This document shows positions 8,350 through 16,350 of a DNA stretch of 34,130 nt, piece after piece. Position numbers and translations under genes: made by a program. Position 1 is the first letter of the stretch. The number at the start of each line of letters is the position of its first letter. Source of the stretch: a bacterium (GTDB lineage Bacteria; Vulcanimicrobiota; Vulcanimicrobiia; Vulcanimicrobiales; Vulcanimicrobiaceae). The notes below the pieces were generated by a model. The model was not told the DNA's origin. It ran no database searches and was given only the letters and a program-made list of their open reading frames with translations. Where the stretch lies: positions 1 through 34,130 of the forward strand of contig JAJYRH010000022.1 in the NCBI GenBank assembly GCA_021794205.1. The letters run 5' to 3'.

Positions 8350-8700
8350 TTTCAAGAATCGTATTTGTCGTCTTTTATCTACTGTTATTTTCGGGCATTG
8401 TGCTTTCCATCGTAGGGAAAAGCAAACAATATTTTTTTTGGAACATACGGTAGTACCGCAGAAAAACAGTGCGATTTATTCTTCCTGGTTGTGTACATCG
8501 CGATTATTTTGTTTGGCGCGATAACGATAACGACACATGCTTACGGGCTAGCATTCTGGTCGTTCGTCGCGTTTTGTGCGATCGCTGTTCTTGTGTATCG
8601 TCGCATCCAACGGGAGTTCTGGAATTTTATGTTTCCGTGTCAATACGCTCATCCGAATGACGCTCACGGTCACGCCAAACGTGGATTCTTGTCACGCTGA
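8346..8700 (+). pseudogene. Small membrane protein gene with a frameshift at a T8 run
   Basis: The ATG at 8346 overlaps the upstream stop codon and opens a 35-codon frame (MISRIVFVVFYLLLFSG...) ending in TAG at 8451-8453. After the run of eight T bases at about 8432-8439, the +1 frame continues smoothly. It reads FGTYGSTAEKQ, then hydrophobic segments (LFFLVVYIAIILFG; FWSFVAFCAIAVLVY) and a basic tail, to a TGA at 8698-8700. With seven T bases the two parts join into one protein of about 117 residues with three hydrophobic segments, similar in size and layout to the 103-residue protein upstream. The last codons lie inside the dispersed repeat. It could be a sequencing indel, a real mutation, or slippage or phase variation. 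An internal GTG at 8491 could give the distal part alone. Confidence 0.65.
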
Positions 8701-8809
8701 GTAGGCCGCTGTAAGCGGCGTATCGAGACGCGCATGCGCCATTAGCATCTCGATACGGCGCTTCGCGTCTACTCGATGTGACAAGCGCTGCGGCTACTCG
8801 GGATGACAA
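8689..8809. repeat. Converging pair of dispersed palindromic repeats
   Basis: A reverse copy (8689-8730, central stem GCCGCT-GTA-AGCGGC) faces a forward copy (8748-8784, central stem GGCGC-TTC-GCGTC with one G-T pair). A partial right arm follows at 8791-8809. The pair sits between the frameshifted membrane gene and the 3' end of the epimerase gene, and so closes the AT-richer cassette. Confidence 0.85.
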
Positions 8810-8817
8810 ACGAGATT

Positions 8818-9741
8818 TTAGAGCGCTGCGAAGTATTCGTAGGTTTCGCGCATGCCGTCGCGGAGATTGGTCTGCGCGGCCCATTGCAACGCTTCGCGCG
8901 CGAGCGCGGGATCGTATCCGATGTCGCGCGCGTCGCCGGCACGCCGCTCGGCACGCGTAATCGGTGCTTCGAAGCCGCTGATCTCGACGAGCGCGCGGTA
9001 GATATCGTTCACGCTGGTGCGCGCGCCCGTCCCGATGACGAAGCACTCGCCCGATCCTCGTTCGAGTGCGGCGAGGTTCGCGCGAGCGACATCCTTCACG
9101 TACACGTAATCGCGAGTTTGCTCGCCATCCCAATCGATGCGCACGCCTTCCCGTTTGAGAAAGCGCCCGATGAAGATCGCGATCACGCCCGCTTCACCGT
9201 TGGGGTCCTGCCGGGGGCCGTAGACGTTGCCGTACCGCAGCGCCGTAAAATCGAGCCCCTTTTCGGCGCGGTAGAAGCGCAGATAATGCTCGGTCACCAT
9301 CTTCGTAATGCCGTATGGCGAGACCGGTCGCTGCGGAGAGCTTTCCACCACCGGCACGCGCTCGGGGTTTCCGTAGGTTGCCGCGCTCGACGCAAAGACC
9401 ACTTTCTTCACGCCGGTTTTCACCGCAGCTTCGAGCACGTTCAACATCCCCATGACGTTGACGTCGGCATCGTAGCGAGGATCGCGTGCCGATATGGCGA
9501 CCGAATGCTGCGCGGCGTGATGGCTGACGATATCGGGTTTGAACTCGGCAAAGACGCCCGCAACGCCGGCGTCGCGAATATCCATATGTACGAATTCGGC
9601 CTTCTCCGGTAGATTCGCGCGTCGGCCACCGCCGTGCTCCCACAGCGAATCGAGCGCGAGCACCTCGTGCCCCGCAGCGATATACGCATCGGCGATATGC
9701 GAGCCGATGAAGCCGGCTCCGCCGGTGATAACCACGCGCAT
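8818..9741 (-). CDS. NAD-dependent sugar-nucleotide epimerase (UDP-glucose 4-epimerase type)
   Basis: The product is 307 residues, an extended short-chain dehydrogenase. The NAD-binding GGAGFIG is at 7-13. The SSAATYG block at about 118-124 supplies the catalytic Ser/Thr, and YGITK at 143-147 gives Tyr143 and Lys147. The later YGNVYGPRQDP and RDYVYVKDVA motifs are typical of GalE-like and WbpP-like epimerases. It would interconvert UDP-hexoses for cell-surface polysaccharides, but the exact sugar cannot be told. The ATG at 9741 diverges from comEC with 65 bases between. No polysaccharide genes are adjacent. Confidence 0.92.
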   Translation of the reverse strand: MRVVITGGAGFIGSHIADAYIAAGHEVLALDSLWEHGGGRRANLPEKAEFVHMDIRDAGVAGVFAEFKPDIVSHHAAQHSVAISARDPRYDADVNVMGMLNVLEAAVKTGVKKVVFASSAATYGNPERVPVVESSPQRPVSPYGITKMVTEHYLRFYRAEKGLDFTALRYGNVYGPRQDPNGEAGVIAIFIGRFLKREGVRIDWDGEQTRDYVYVKDVARANLAALERGSGECFVIGTGARTSVNDIYRALVEISGFEAPITRAERRAGDARDIGYDPALAREALQWAAQTNLRDGMRETYEYFAAL

Positions 9742-9806
9742 TGCAAACCTCTTTCCGGAACGTGCGCCCTTGCCATGCGTCTCGTTCGACGCAGAGGAGC
9801 CTGAGG

Positions 9807-12119
9807 ATGCAACGCCTCAGCCTTCCCGCGATCGCCGCCGCCTTTGCCTGCGGCACGGCGCTTTGCGAACCGCTCCCCGCAGACGCTCGAACGACCATCG
9901 TCGCGGCCGCGACATTCGCCGCCTACGCAATGTGGCGACGCGGAACGCAGCCGAGGCTCTTTCTCATCCTGGGCACGATCGCCCTGGTCGGCGCACTCGA
10001 CGCGCGGCTGCAGAGCGCCTTCGCGCACCCCCTCGCATCGGCCCGAACCGCGCGTTACGACGCCATCGCCGAAAGCGCGCTCCCGCTACCGGCCGGCGGT
10101 TGCCGCACCGCGATCCTCCTATCGGACGGGCCGCGCGTTGAGGCCGTGCTCCGGCGCTGCGTCCCCGTCGGGAGCGGCCTGCTGCTGCGCGGGCGTTTGC
10201 AGCCCTTCGATACACCCCGCAATCGCGGCGATCCCGATCTCCGCGCGATCGAGGCCGAGCGGGGCTTCGCGGGCGAACTCGCGCATGCCGAGATTCTTGC
10301 CGTGCGCCGTACGCCGACGAGCGTCTCGTTCGCCGTTCGCGCACGCGCGCATACATGGGCGCTCGCGCAGTTGCGAGCGAATTTCTCGCCGCTCGACGTC
10401 GCGCTGCTCTCCGGCGAGCTCTGGGGCGCGCGCGACGCGCTTCCCGAGAACGTCCGCGCCGAATTCGCGCGGACCGGTACCGTGCATGTCCTCGTTACCG
10501 CCGGGCTTCATCTCGGCGTCGTGCTCGCGCTCGTTCTCGCGCTGTTGCGCGCGCTGCCGATACCGCGCGTGCTCGTCGCCGCGCTCGCGCTCGCCGCGCT
10601 CTGGAGTTTCGCGTTCTTCGCCGGGGCGCATCTGCCCACCGAACGCGCCGCGACGATGGCGAGCTTCGCATTGCTCGCCTACGCCTGCGGACGCAGCGCG
10701 CTCTCGATCGACGCGTACGCCGCAGCGATGCTGACGATCCTCGCGATCGCACCCACCAGCATTACGAGCGCTTCGTTCGCACTTTCGTTTTCGTGCGTTG
10801 GGGCGATCATCGCATGCGCTCCCGCGATCGAGCCCCTGCTCGAACGCCTTCCGCTCCCACGCATCGCGCGGGAAGCGCTCCTGCTAACCGTCGCAACGCA
10901 GCTTGGAACCTGGCCGGTGAGCGCCGCGGTCTTTCTGCAATTCGCGCCCTACGCGTTGCTCGCCAATCTCGCGGTCGTGCCGAGCGTCGGGGCGACGATG
11001 CTCTTCGGCGCGCTCACGCTGCTCGCGGCGCCGCTTCCCGCACTCGCGCACGCGTGCGCGAATATTGCGGCGTGGCTGCTGGCGTGGCAACTCGCCGCCG
11101 TCCATTTTTTCGCCTCGCTTCCGGCGGCGAGTATCGCAATGACGCCCGCTCCGTTTGCAAGCATCGCCGCCTACGACGGTGCGCTTGTGCTCGCGCTCTA
11201 CGCATTGCGGAACGGCAATCGACGCGCGGCATTCGCATCGTTCGCGGGCGCCTGCTGCGTCGTGTTGTTCGCGCCGCAGGGTATCGATATGCGATTGCAC
11301 GTATGGGCGATCGACGTCGGGCAGGGCGAGGCGCTGCTGGTACGCACTCCCGGCGGGCACGCCTTCGTCGTCGATGCCGGCGGCAAGATGGAACGCGGAA
11401 ACGCGCCCGACGCCGGAGCCGCCGCCGAACGCGTCGGCGAACGCACGGTGCTGCCGTTTCTTCTGCGACGCGGCATTCACACCCTCGATTTTGCAATGCT
11501 CTCCCACGCACACGGCGATCATGCCGGCGGCATCGCCCCACTGCTGCGCGCTTTACGAGTTGGCGCACTCATCGATCCCGGCGAGCGGTATAACGGGCCC
11601 GCCTATATCGATGCCTTGCGTGCCGCGCGGCGACGCAATATCCCCGTGCTTCACCCGAGCGCGGGGCTCCGGTGGCGCTTCGACGATGGAACGACGCTAC
11701 GATTTATCGGCCCGATGTCACCGCATCTCAACGACGGCAAAAATCGCGTCAACGATAATTCGCTCGCGTTCGTGTTGCGCTACCGCGGATTCAGCATGCT
11801 TTTTACCGGCGATGCGACCGCGACGATGGAGCGACTCTGGATGGACGAAGGGAGCGATCTCCACGTGACGGTGTTGAAAGTGGGGCACCACGGCAGCCGC
11901 TTCGCATCCTCACCGGCGTTTCTCGCGATGGTTCGCCCGCGAATCGCGCTGATCTCGGTCGGGCGCGGGAACCGTTACGGACAGCCCGCCCCGGAGACGC
12001 TCGCCCGCCTACGCGCGGTCGGCGCGCTCATCTATCGAACCGACCGGGACGGCGAGATCGCGCTGAGCAGTGACGGCAGGCGGATTTGGATGCGGCGGCA
12101 GATTCGGCGCCTCCCCTAA
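9807..12119 (+). CDS. comEC: ComEC/Rec2 DNA-uptake channel
   Basis: The product is 770 residues. An N-terminal part with two hydrophobic stretches and a small soluble domain (DUF4131-like) is followed by the multi-helix Competence domain (about 190-480, starting near LLSGELWGARDALPENVR). The C-terminal metallo-beta-lactamase domain begins at AIDVGQGEALLV, with the metal motif SHAHGDHAGG near 566-575 and LKVGHHGSRFASS further on. ComEC carries single-stranded DNA across the inner membrane during transformation. The ATG at 9807 is preceded by GAGGAGCCTGAGG, which supports it over a TTG at 9741. With comEA at 3818 it suggests natural competence. Its stop overlaps the convergent PAS-like gene. 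Confidence 0.95.
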   Translation: MQRLSLPAIAAAFACGTALCEPLPADARTTIVAAATFAAYAMWRRGTQPRLFLILGTIALVGALDARLQSAFAHPLASARTARYDAIAESALPLPAGGCRTAILLSDGPRVEAVLRRCVPVGSGLLLRGRLQPFDTPRNRGDPDLRAIEAERGFAGELAHAEILAVRRTPTSVSFAVRARAHTWALAQLRANFSPLDVALLSGELWGARDALPENVRAEFARTGTVHVLVTAGLHLGVVLALVLALLRALPIPRVLVAALALAALWSFAFFAGAHLPTERAATMASFALLAYACGRSALSIDAYAAAMLTILAIAPTSITSASFALSFSCVGAIIACAPAIEPLLERLPLPRIAREALLLTVATQLGTWPVSAAVFLQFAPYALLANLAVVPSVGATMLFGALTLLAAPLPALAHACANIAAWLLAWQLAAVHFFASLPAASIAMTPAPFASIAAYDGALVLALYALRNGNRRAAFASFAGACCVVLFAPQGIDMRLHVWAIDVGQGEALLVRTPGGHAFVVDAGGKMERGNAPDAGAAAERVGERTVLPFLLRRGIHTLDFAMLSHAHGDHAGGIAPLLRALRVGALIDPGERYNGPAYIDALRAARRRNIPVLHPSAGLRWRFDDGTTLRFIGPMSPHLNDGKNRVNDNSLAFVLRYRGFSMLFTGDATATMERLWMDEGSDLHVTVLKVGHHGSRFASSPAFLAMVRPRIALISVGRGNRYGQPAPETLARLRAVGALIYRTDRDGEIALSSDGRRIWMRRQIRRLP

Positions 12120-12466
12120 ATGTTGCGCTCCACGAAGACGGCCATGCGCCGGCCACTCTCGCCGTTGAGCGGAGCGACGATGACGCGGAAGCCGCTGACG
12201 ACCGCGGCGTTCGAGCCCGCAGTACGGGTGGAGCGCCAGTTCGAGGTCATCGCACGCACGGCTCGGTCGATGGGGCCCGGGAGGGAGTCGGGCGTCGAAT
12301 CGTCGCCGTAGAGCGAACCGAAGGGGTCGACCGCGCTCGCGGGGCCGGCCATCACCACGCGGTAGTCGTCGTCGAGGACGAAGCAATAAGGGATCTCGGG
12401 CTGCCCGCCGACTGCGGTAAGGGTGGGGGCGCTCGGTTCGATTGCCTCGGTGGCGAGTGCGTACAT
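12116..12466 (-). CDS. Small PAS-like protein of unknown function
   Basis: The product is 116 residues and soluble. The stretch PYCFVLDDDYRVVMAGPAS resembles the first strands of a PAS domain ('vlD.dgrvv.a.p'). It ends in a strand pattern GRRMAVFVERNI. The middle looks helical (PGPIDRAVRAMTSNW). This is a weak fold impression, not a firm family match. The ATG at 12466 is preceded by GGAGG with eight bases of spacing, so it is preferred over an ATG at 12481. It is divergent from the large AAA/LuxR regulator (88 bases between starts), which suggests they work together or are co-regulated, and it overlaps the comEC stop by four bases. Confidence 0.7.
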   Translation of the reverse strand: MYALATEAIEPSAPTLTAVGGQPEIPYCFVLDDDYRVVMAGPASAVDPFGSLYGDDSTPDSLPGPIDRAVRAMTSNWRSTRTAGSNAAVVSGFRVIVAPLNGESGRRMAVFVERNI

Positions 12467-12554
12467 GGTTGTATCCTCCATGCCCCTACGATAGCCCGCC
12501 CTGCCCCACCCGCGCCTCCGGGAAAACCCCTGGTTTTTCGCGTATCGCTTCCCC

Positions 12555-15116
12555 GTGAGCACACCGATCGGACGCACCAAGGAACTCGACCGCATCGCGG
12601 CCGCCTTAGAGGAGGCCCGGCGGTTGCAGGTGGCTCGGACGCTGCGCCTCGTCGGGAACTCGGGCATCGGCAAGAGCACGGTCGCCGCCGCGTCGATCGA
12701 ACGCGCGCACGACGCGGGCTGGCTCGCGGTCCTCGAAACGGCGCATCGCGTGCAAGCGCGCTTGCCCTTTGCCCTCGCGCGAAGAATCGGCGCCGGAATT
12801 CTCGCCGCTCTCGGCGAGCGCAGCGAGCTCTTTGCCGCCGGGCTCCCGAGCGATTTCACGACCGAACGCGATGGTGCGAAAAACGAAGAGGCGCTCTACC
12901 GCCTCATCGAAGCGGTCCTCCTCGATTTTCCGCTGCTCGTCGCCGTCGACGACATGCAATGGTGCGATCCCGAATCGCTCTCGTTGTTATTGCGATTACT
13001 CGAACGGTTTGCCGATCAGCGCTTCGCGTTGCTCTCCATCGAACGGCTCGACGAGCCCGGCTGGGAGGGCCTAACGCACAGTGACGCGTCGTTCGTTCTC
13101 GATGCGCTCGTCGAGAACGACGCGCGCGCCCTCGCGCGCTCGCTCTTGCCCGATGCGAGCGACGAAGCGATCGCACGGATTGCCGAAATTTCTGCGGGGC
13201 GCGCGATCGATATCGTCGCCATCGCCGAATCGCTCGCGCAGGGCGGAGACGATATCGCCGCCGTCGCCGCCGGGTTGCGCGCCGTCGTCGCGCGCGACCT
13301 CGCCGTGATGACGCCGGAGCGACGCGAGTTCTTGCAGATGCTCGCGCTCATGGAAGAACCGATTACACTCGCGCTGCTCCAACTCTTGTGGAGCGAAGAT
13401 CACTTCTTGCCATTGCTGCAAACGAGTACGGGGCGCTATCTGACGTCGGCTCCCACCGGCATCGCTTTCCGGCACGCGGCGCTCGCACAGGCGATCCGCG
13501 AGACGATTGCGATCGACGTTCCGTACCGTCGGCGTATCATCGCCGCGATCTCGAAGTTGCCCGCTCCCACGAGTTTCGATCTCGAACAGGTCATCGCACA
13601 AGCACGCGCCTGCGGCGACGATGCGCTCGTGAGAGCCAATCTCGAACGTCTCGCGAGCGCCGCCGAGGCGGCACGCGACCTCGCCCTCCAAGCGAGCGCG
13701 CTCGAACGCTTGCTGCCTCTCATCGAGTCCGATCGCGGTGCGTTCCTAGAGAGCAGTACGCTTTTATCGACACTGTATAATGGGCTCGGAAACGAGCGAA
13801 AGAGTCTGCGCGTTTCGCGCGATGCACTGGCGCGGGTTGAGAATCCCTCACACGACCCTCGTGCCGCACAACTTATCGGGTCGCTCTTGTTCTCAACCTG
13901 GCACACCGGCGATCGCGACCGTTTCGAAGAGCTATGCGCCGCGTTCGGCAAACCCGACGCACATCCGGCGGCTCAAGCCATCGTTACCTTTGCGCGTATG
14001 GCGGCGGCCACCGCCGAATTTGACGAAGATGCCTATCTCCTCCATCGCATGCAGCTCCCGGAAGGGGTCCTCGCCTCGCCGCTCGCCGCGGCTCGAACGA
14101 AAGCCCTCGATGCGTTGATCTCGAACCGAGGAGGAGATGCGCCGATCGAACTACCTGCTCTTTCGTACGCCGAAAGCGGTTCGTCGCCGCTCGGGGCGAT
14201 GATGACGGCCCATGTCGAGTATCTTTCTTCACTGTATTCTCACGGGCCCGACGATCGGTTACTTCCCCCGCCGGCCGTCGCCGGCGGATTTACCGCGATC
14301 GGAGCGCGCGCACTCGCGGCGATTGCCACCGGTCAATTCGACGACGCCATCGCCCAAATTCACGACTCGCTGCTCGCGGTTGCGGGGACCTATGCCGGGC
14401 GCGCGCTCGTTGCACTCGCGGCGAGCGCGGCGGTCTTCGGCGACCGTCCGTTACCCCGCCGATTGGGGGAGATCGTCGAACGCGAGGGCGTTCGGATTAT
14501 CGCCGAGGAGCGAAATTATACGTTCGTGCCGGTCGCGTGTGCCTTCGCAGCGCTCTTCGCAAAAACGCAACGAGATGGGGCTCGTGCGGCACTAGAGCGA
14601 GCAGTTGCGATGATGGAGCGAGCCCCGCTTCCGACCGATCTCTTCGCCCTTCCGGTGATCGCAAGCATCGCCGCGCAACGCCTCGGCGACACTTCCATTG
14701 CATCGCGCATCGCGTCGGGGAGCATCCGCGTCGATCGTCAGCGATGGTCGCTGGCGATGGCGCGGTTAACGCAAATGCACGCGGCGGGCTTCCTCGGCAA
14801 AAAAATCGCCGCTGCGGAGGAATCCGCCATGGCGCACGAACTTGAGGCGCTCCGCGCTCCCTATTTCGCGGCGCACGTTCTCGCACGGAAGCCTGCGGGG
14901 CGCTCGGCGATCGGTACGCTTCCGGCACTCTCGCGCCGCGAGCGCGAGATTGCGGCGCTCGTTGCCGACGGGCTGAGCAATCGGGAGATCGCGGAGCGCC
15001 TGGTCCTCAGCGAACGCACCGTCGAAGGGCACATCGCAAATGCCTTCGGCAAAGCTGGGGCGAGCTCGCGTGCGCAGCTCGCCACCTGGTACGTTCGTAC
15101 GTTTAGTGCTGCATAA
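12555..15116 (+). CDS. Large AAA-type LuxR-family transcriptional regulator (LAL/MalT-like)
   Basis: The product is 853 residues. An N-terminal AAA/NACHT-type ATPase has Walker [10 protein letters not shown] at 34-42 and a Walker B-like [12 protein letters not shown] near 130. A long helical region (about 350-780), probably TPR-like ligand- or partner-binding repeats, follows. A C-terminal LuxR helix-turn-helix (about 793-850) contains [20 protein letters not shown] and [20 protein letters not shown] regulators switch on nearby operons in an ATP-dependent way. The start is a GTG at 12555. The gene converges on the candidate RiPP peptide gene, their ends overlapping by 14 bases, so it is a plausible cluster regulator. 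The inducer is unknown. Confidence 0.93.
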   Translation: MSTPIGRTKELDRIAAALEEARRLQVARTLRLVGNSGIGKSTVAAASIERAHDAGWLAVLETAHRVQARLPFALARRIGAGILAALGERSELFAAGLPSDFTTERDGAKNEEALYRLIEAVLLDFPLLVAVDDMQWCDPESLSLLLRLLERFADQRFALLSIERLDEPGWEGLTHSDASFVLDALVENDARALARSLLPDASDEAIARIAEISAGRAIDIVAIAESLAQGGDDIAAVAAGLRAVVARDLAVMTPERREFLQMLALMEEPITLALLQLLWSEDHFLPLLQTSTGRYLTSAPTGIAFRHAALAQAIRETIAIDVPYRRRIIAAISKLPAPTSFDLEQVIAQARACGDDALVRANLERLASAAEAARDLALQASALERLLPLIESDRGAFLESSTLLSTLYNGLGNERKSLRVSRDALARVENPSHDPRAAQLIGSLLFSTWHTGDRDRFEELCAAFGKPDAHPAAQAIVTFARMAAATAEFDEDAYLLHRMQLPEGVLASPLAAARTKALDALISNRGGDAPIELPALSYAESGSSPLGAMMTAHVEYLSSLYSHGPDDRLLPPPAVAGGFTAIGARALAAIATGQFDDAIAQIHDSLLAVAGTYAGRALVALAASAAVFGDRPLPRRLGEIVEREGVRIIAEERNYTFVPVACAFAALFAKTQRDGARAALERAVAMMERAPLPTDLFALPVIASIAAQRLGDTSIASRIASGSIRVDRQRWSLAMARLTQMHAAGFLGKKIAAAEESAMAHELEALRAPYFAAHVLARKPAGRSAIGTLPALSRREREIAALVADGLSNREIAERLVLSERTVEGHIANAFGKAGASSRAQLATWYVRTFSAA

Positions 15117-15387
15117 GGACAAAGAATCCCACGGTCTTCGGCGCTCCCGCGTTCGCTGCCTGAATCTCCGCGACCATACCCGAGAGGTGCGCCTCGACAT
15201 GGTGCGCCATGGCGTGGAGATCGTCCGCGTCGGGCACCTGGGCGAGCCCGAGGGTTCGCGCGACGAGCGCGCCGATCGCCGCCGTATCGTCTTTTGCGGT
15301 CTTCATCCATTCATCGAAGAGCGCGGGCGTGGTTTGGAGTGCGTGCAGAAAACCGGCGGCGACCGCCCGTCGAGCTACATCATTCAT
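15103..15387 (-). CDS. Candidate RiPP precursor peptide with Nif11-like leader
   Basis: The product is 94 residues with no cysteine and no signal peptide. Residues 13-62 follow the Nif11/NHLP leader layout: FLHAL, then TPALFDEW, a helix ending [12 protein letters not shown], and DADDLHAM. An amphipathic stretch (63-79) leads to [16 protein letters not shown], where N79-G81 is a plausible cleavage zone and the last 13-15 residues a possible core. The gene is the last of a same-strand run after TfuA-YcaO and a methyltransferase, 99 bases downstream of the latter. The ATG at 15387 has GAGAGGATC upstream. The family assignment is by pattern only. It could instead be a small protein unrelated to modification. 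Its 3' end overlaps the convergent LuxR regulator by 14 bases. Confidence 0.6.
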   Translation of the reverse strand: MNDVARRAVAAGFLHALQTTPALFDEWMKTAKDDTAAIGALVARTLGLAQVPDADDLHAMAHHVEAHLSGMVAEIQAANAGAPKTVGFFVLMQH

Positions 15388-15486
15388 TTCGCATCGATCC
15401 TCTCATAACAATACAGGTTGCTCGCCGTACTCTGGAGGCACGGCGACTGCGGCTATCGTTCTCGACAGCGGTTTTTGTTCCCGCCG

Positions 15487-16350
15487 CTATCGTACGATCG
15501 AAACCAACCGTAGCGATTCTCGATAATCGAAGGCGCCGTTCGCGGCGGCGGCGCTGACGATTGCGTGCAACTCTGCGGTCAACTCATCATCGAGCGAGCC
15601 GAGCACGTAGCGCCCGGAGATGGCTTTCCAGAGCCACGCGCCGTCGACTGCAGCGCGCACCTCGAAATCGTCGAACGTCGGTAATGCCGAAAAGCCGGCC
15701 CGCCCGAGAAGATCGGCGATTCCGAAGCGTTCGAAGAGCGCGCGGTCGCCGATCGCAAAGGGTGAGAACTCGGGGTAACGGATCGCAAGTTTTCGCGAGA
15801 GCGTCGCGAGAAGTTCCGTGAGACTCGTCGGCTGTTTTGGGCGGCGCGGGAGCAAGAACGCGAACGTGCCCCCCGGTTCGAGCACGCGGTACACCTCGCG
15901 AAGCGCCGTTTCGACCTGCGGAATCAGCATGAAGACTAAATGCGCGGCGACCGCACCGAACGCGGCATCGGCGTACGGCAACGCAAAAGCCGAGGCGACG
16001 CGCAGATCGGCCTCGCTCCCGGCGAGGCGCGCCTTTGCAAGGGCAAGTTCTTCCTCCGAGAGATCGACCCCGGAGAGCGCCGCTTGCGGGGCGCGCGCGC
16101 GAATCGCCGCGAGCAATTCGCCGTCACCGCAACCAATATCGAGCACCGCCGTCGTTTCGGTGGCCGCAATTCGGTCGGCGACCATCTCGTACGAGGTACG
16201 CCCATCGCTCGTCCGGAGCGCGCGCATGACCGTGCTCGTCACGCCGGGATTGCGATGGTGAAAGGCATGGAGATAGGCGGCGATCTGCTCGTTGGTCGGC
16301 GCCACCCCGTGCAAGATCGCATCCATGAATGATTTTTCGTGCACGGTCAC
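15487..16350 (-). CDS. Class I SAM-dependent methyltransferase
   Basis: The product is 287 residues. Motif I VLDIGCGDGE is at about 69-78 and binds SAM. The acidic GVDLSEEELALAK segment follows at the end of the second strand, then ALPYADAAFGAVAAHLVF and EVYRVLEPGGTFAFLLPR, as in Methyltransf_11/25 proteins. The start is a GTG at 16350 that overlaps the TGA of the TfuA-YcaO gene (GTGA), so the two are translationally coupled. Because of that coupling I infer it acts on the same peptide or protein target as the YcaO enzyme. The acceptor atom (N, O or C) cannot be read from sequence. The next gene downstream is the 94-residue peptide. Confidence 0.88.
   Translation of the reverse strand: MTVHEKSFMDAILHGVAPTNEQIAAYLHAFHHRNPGVTSTVMRALRTSDGRTSYEMVADRIAATETTAVLDIGCGDGELLAAIRARAPQAALSGVDLSEEELALAKARLAGSEADLRVASAFALPYADAAFGAVAAHLVFMLIPQVETALREVYRVLEPGGTFAFLLPRRPKQPTSLTELLATLSRKLAIRYPEFSPFAIGDRALFERFGIADLLGRAGFSALPTFDDFEVRAAVDGAWLWKAISGRYVLGSLDDELTAELHAIVSAAAANGAFDYRESLRLVSIVR

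Noticed and set aside
9741-9806. Longer ComEC N-terminus from a TTG at 9741
   Set aside because: The ATG at 9807 has a good ribosome site and gives a normal start. The extra 22 residues are polar and would cross the divergent promoter region.
12467-12859. N-terminal extension of the PAS-like protein into the regulator gene
   Set aside because: The extra part is antisense to the AAA domain and rich in Arg, Ala and Ser. A clear GGAGG lies before the ATG at 12466.
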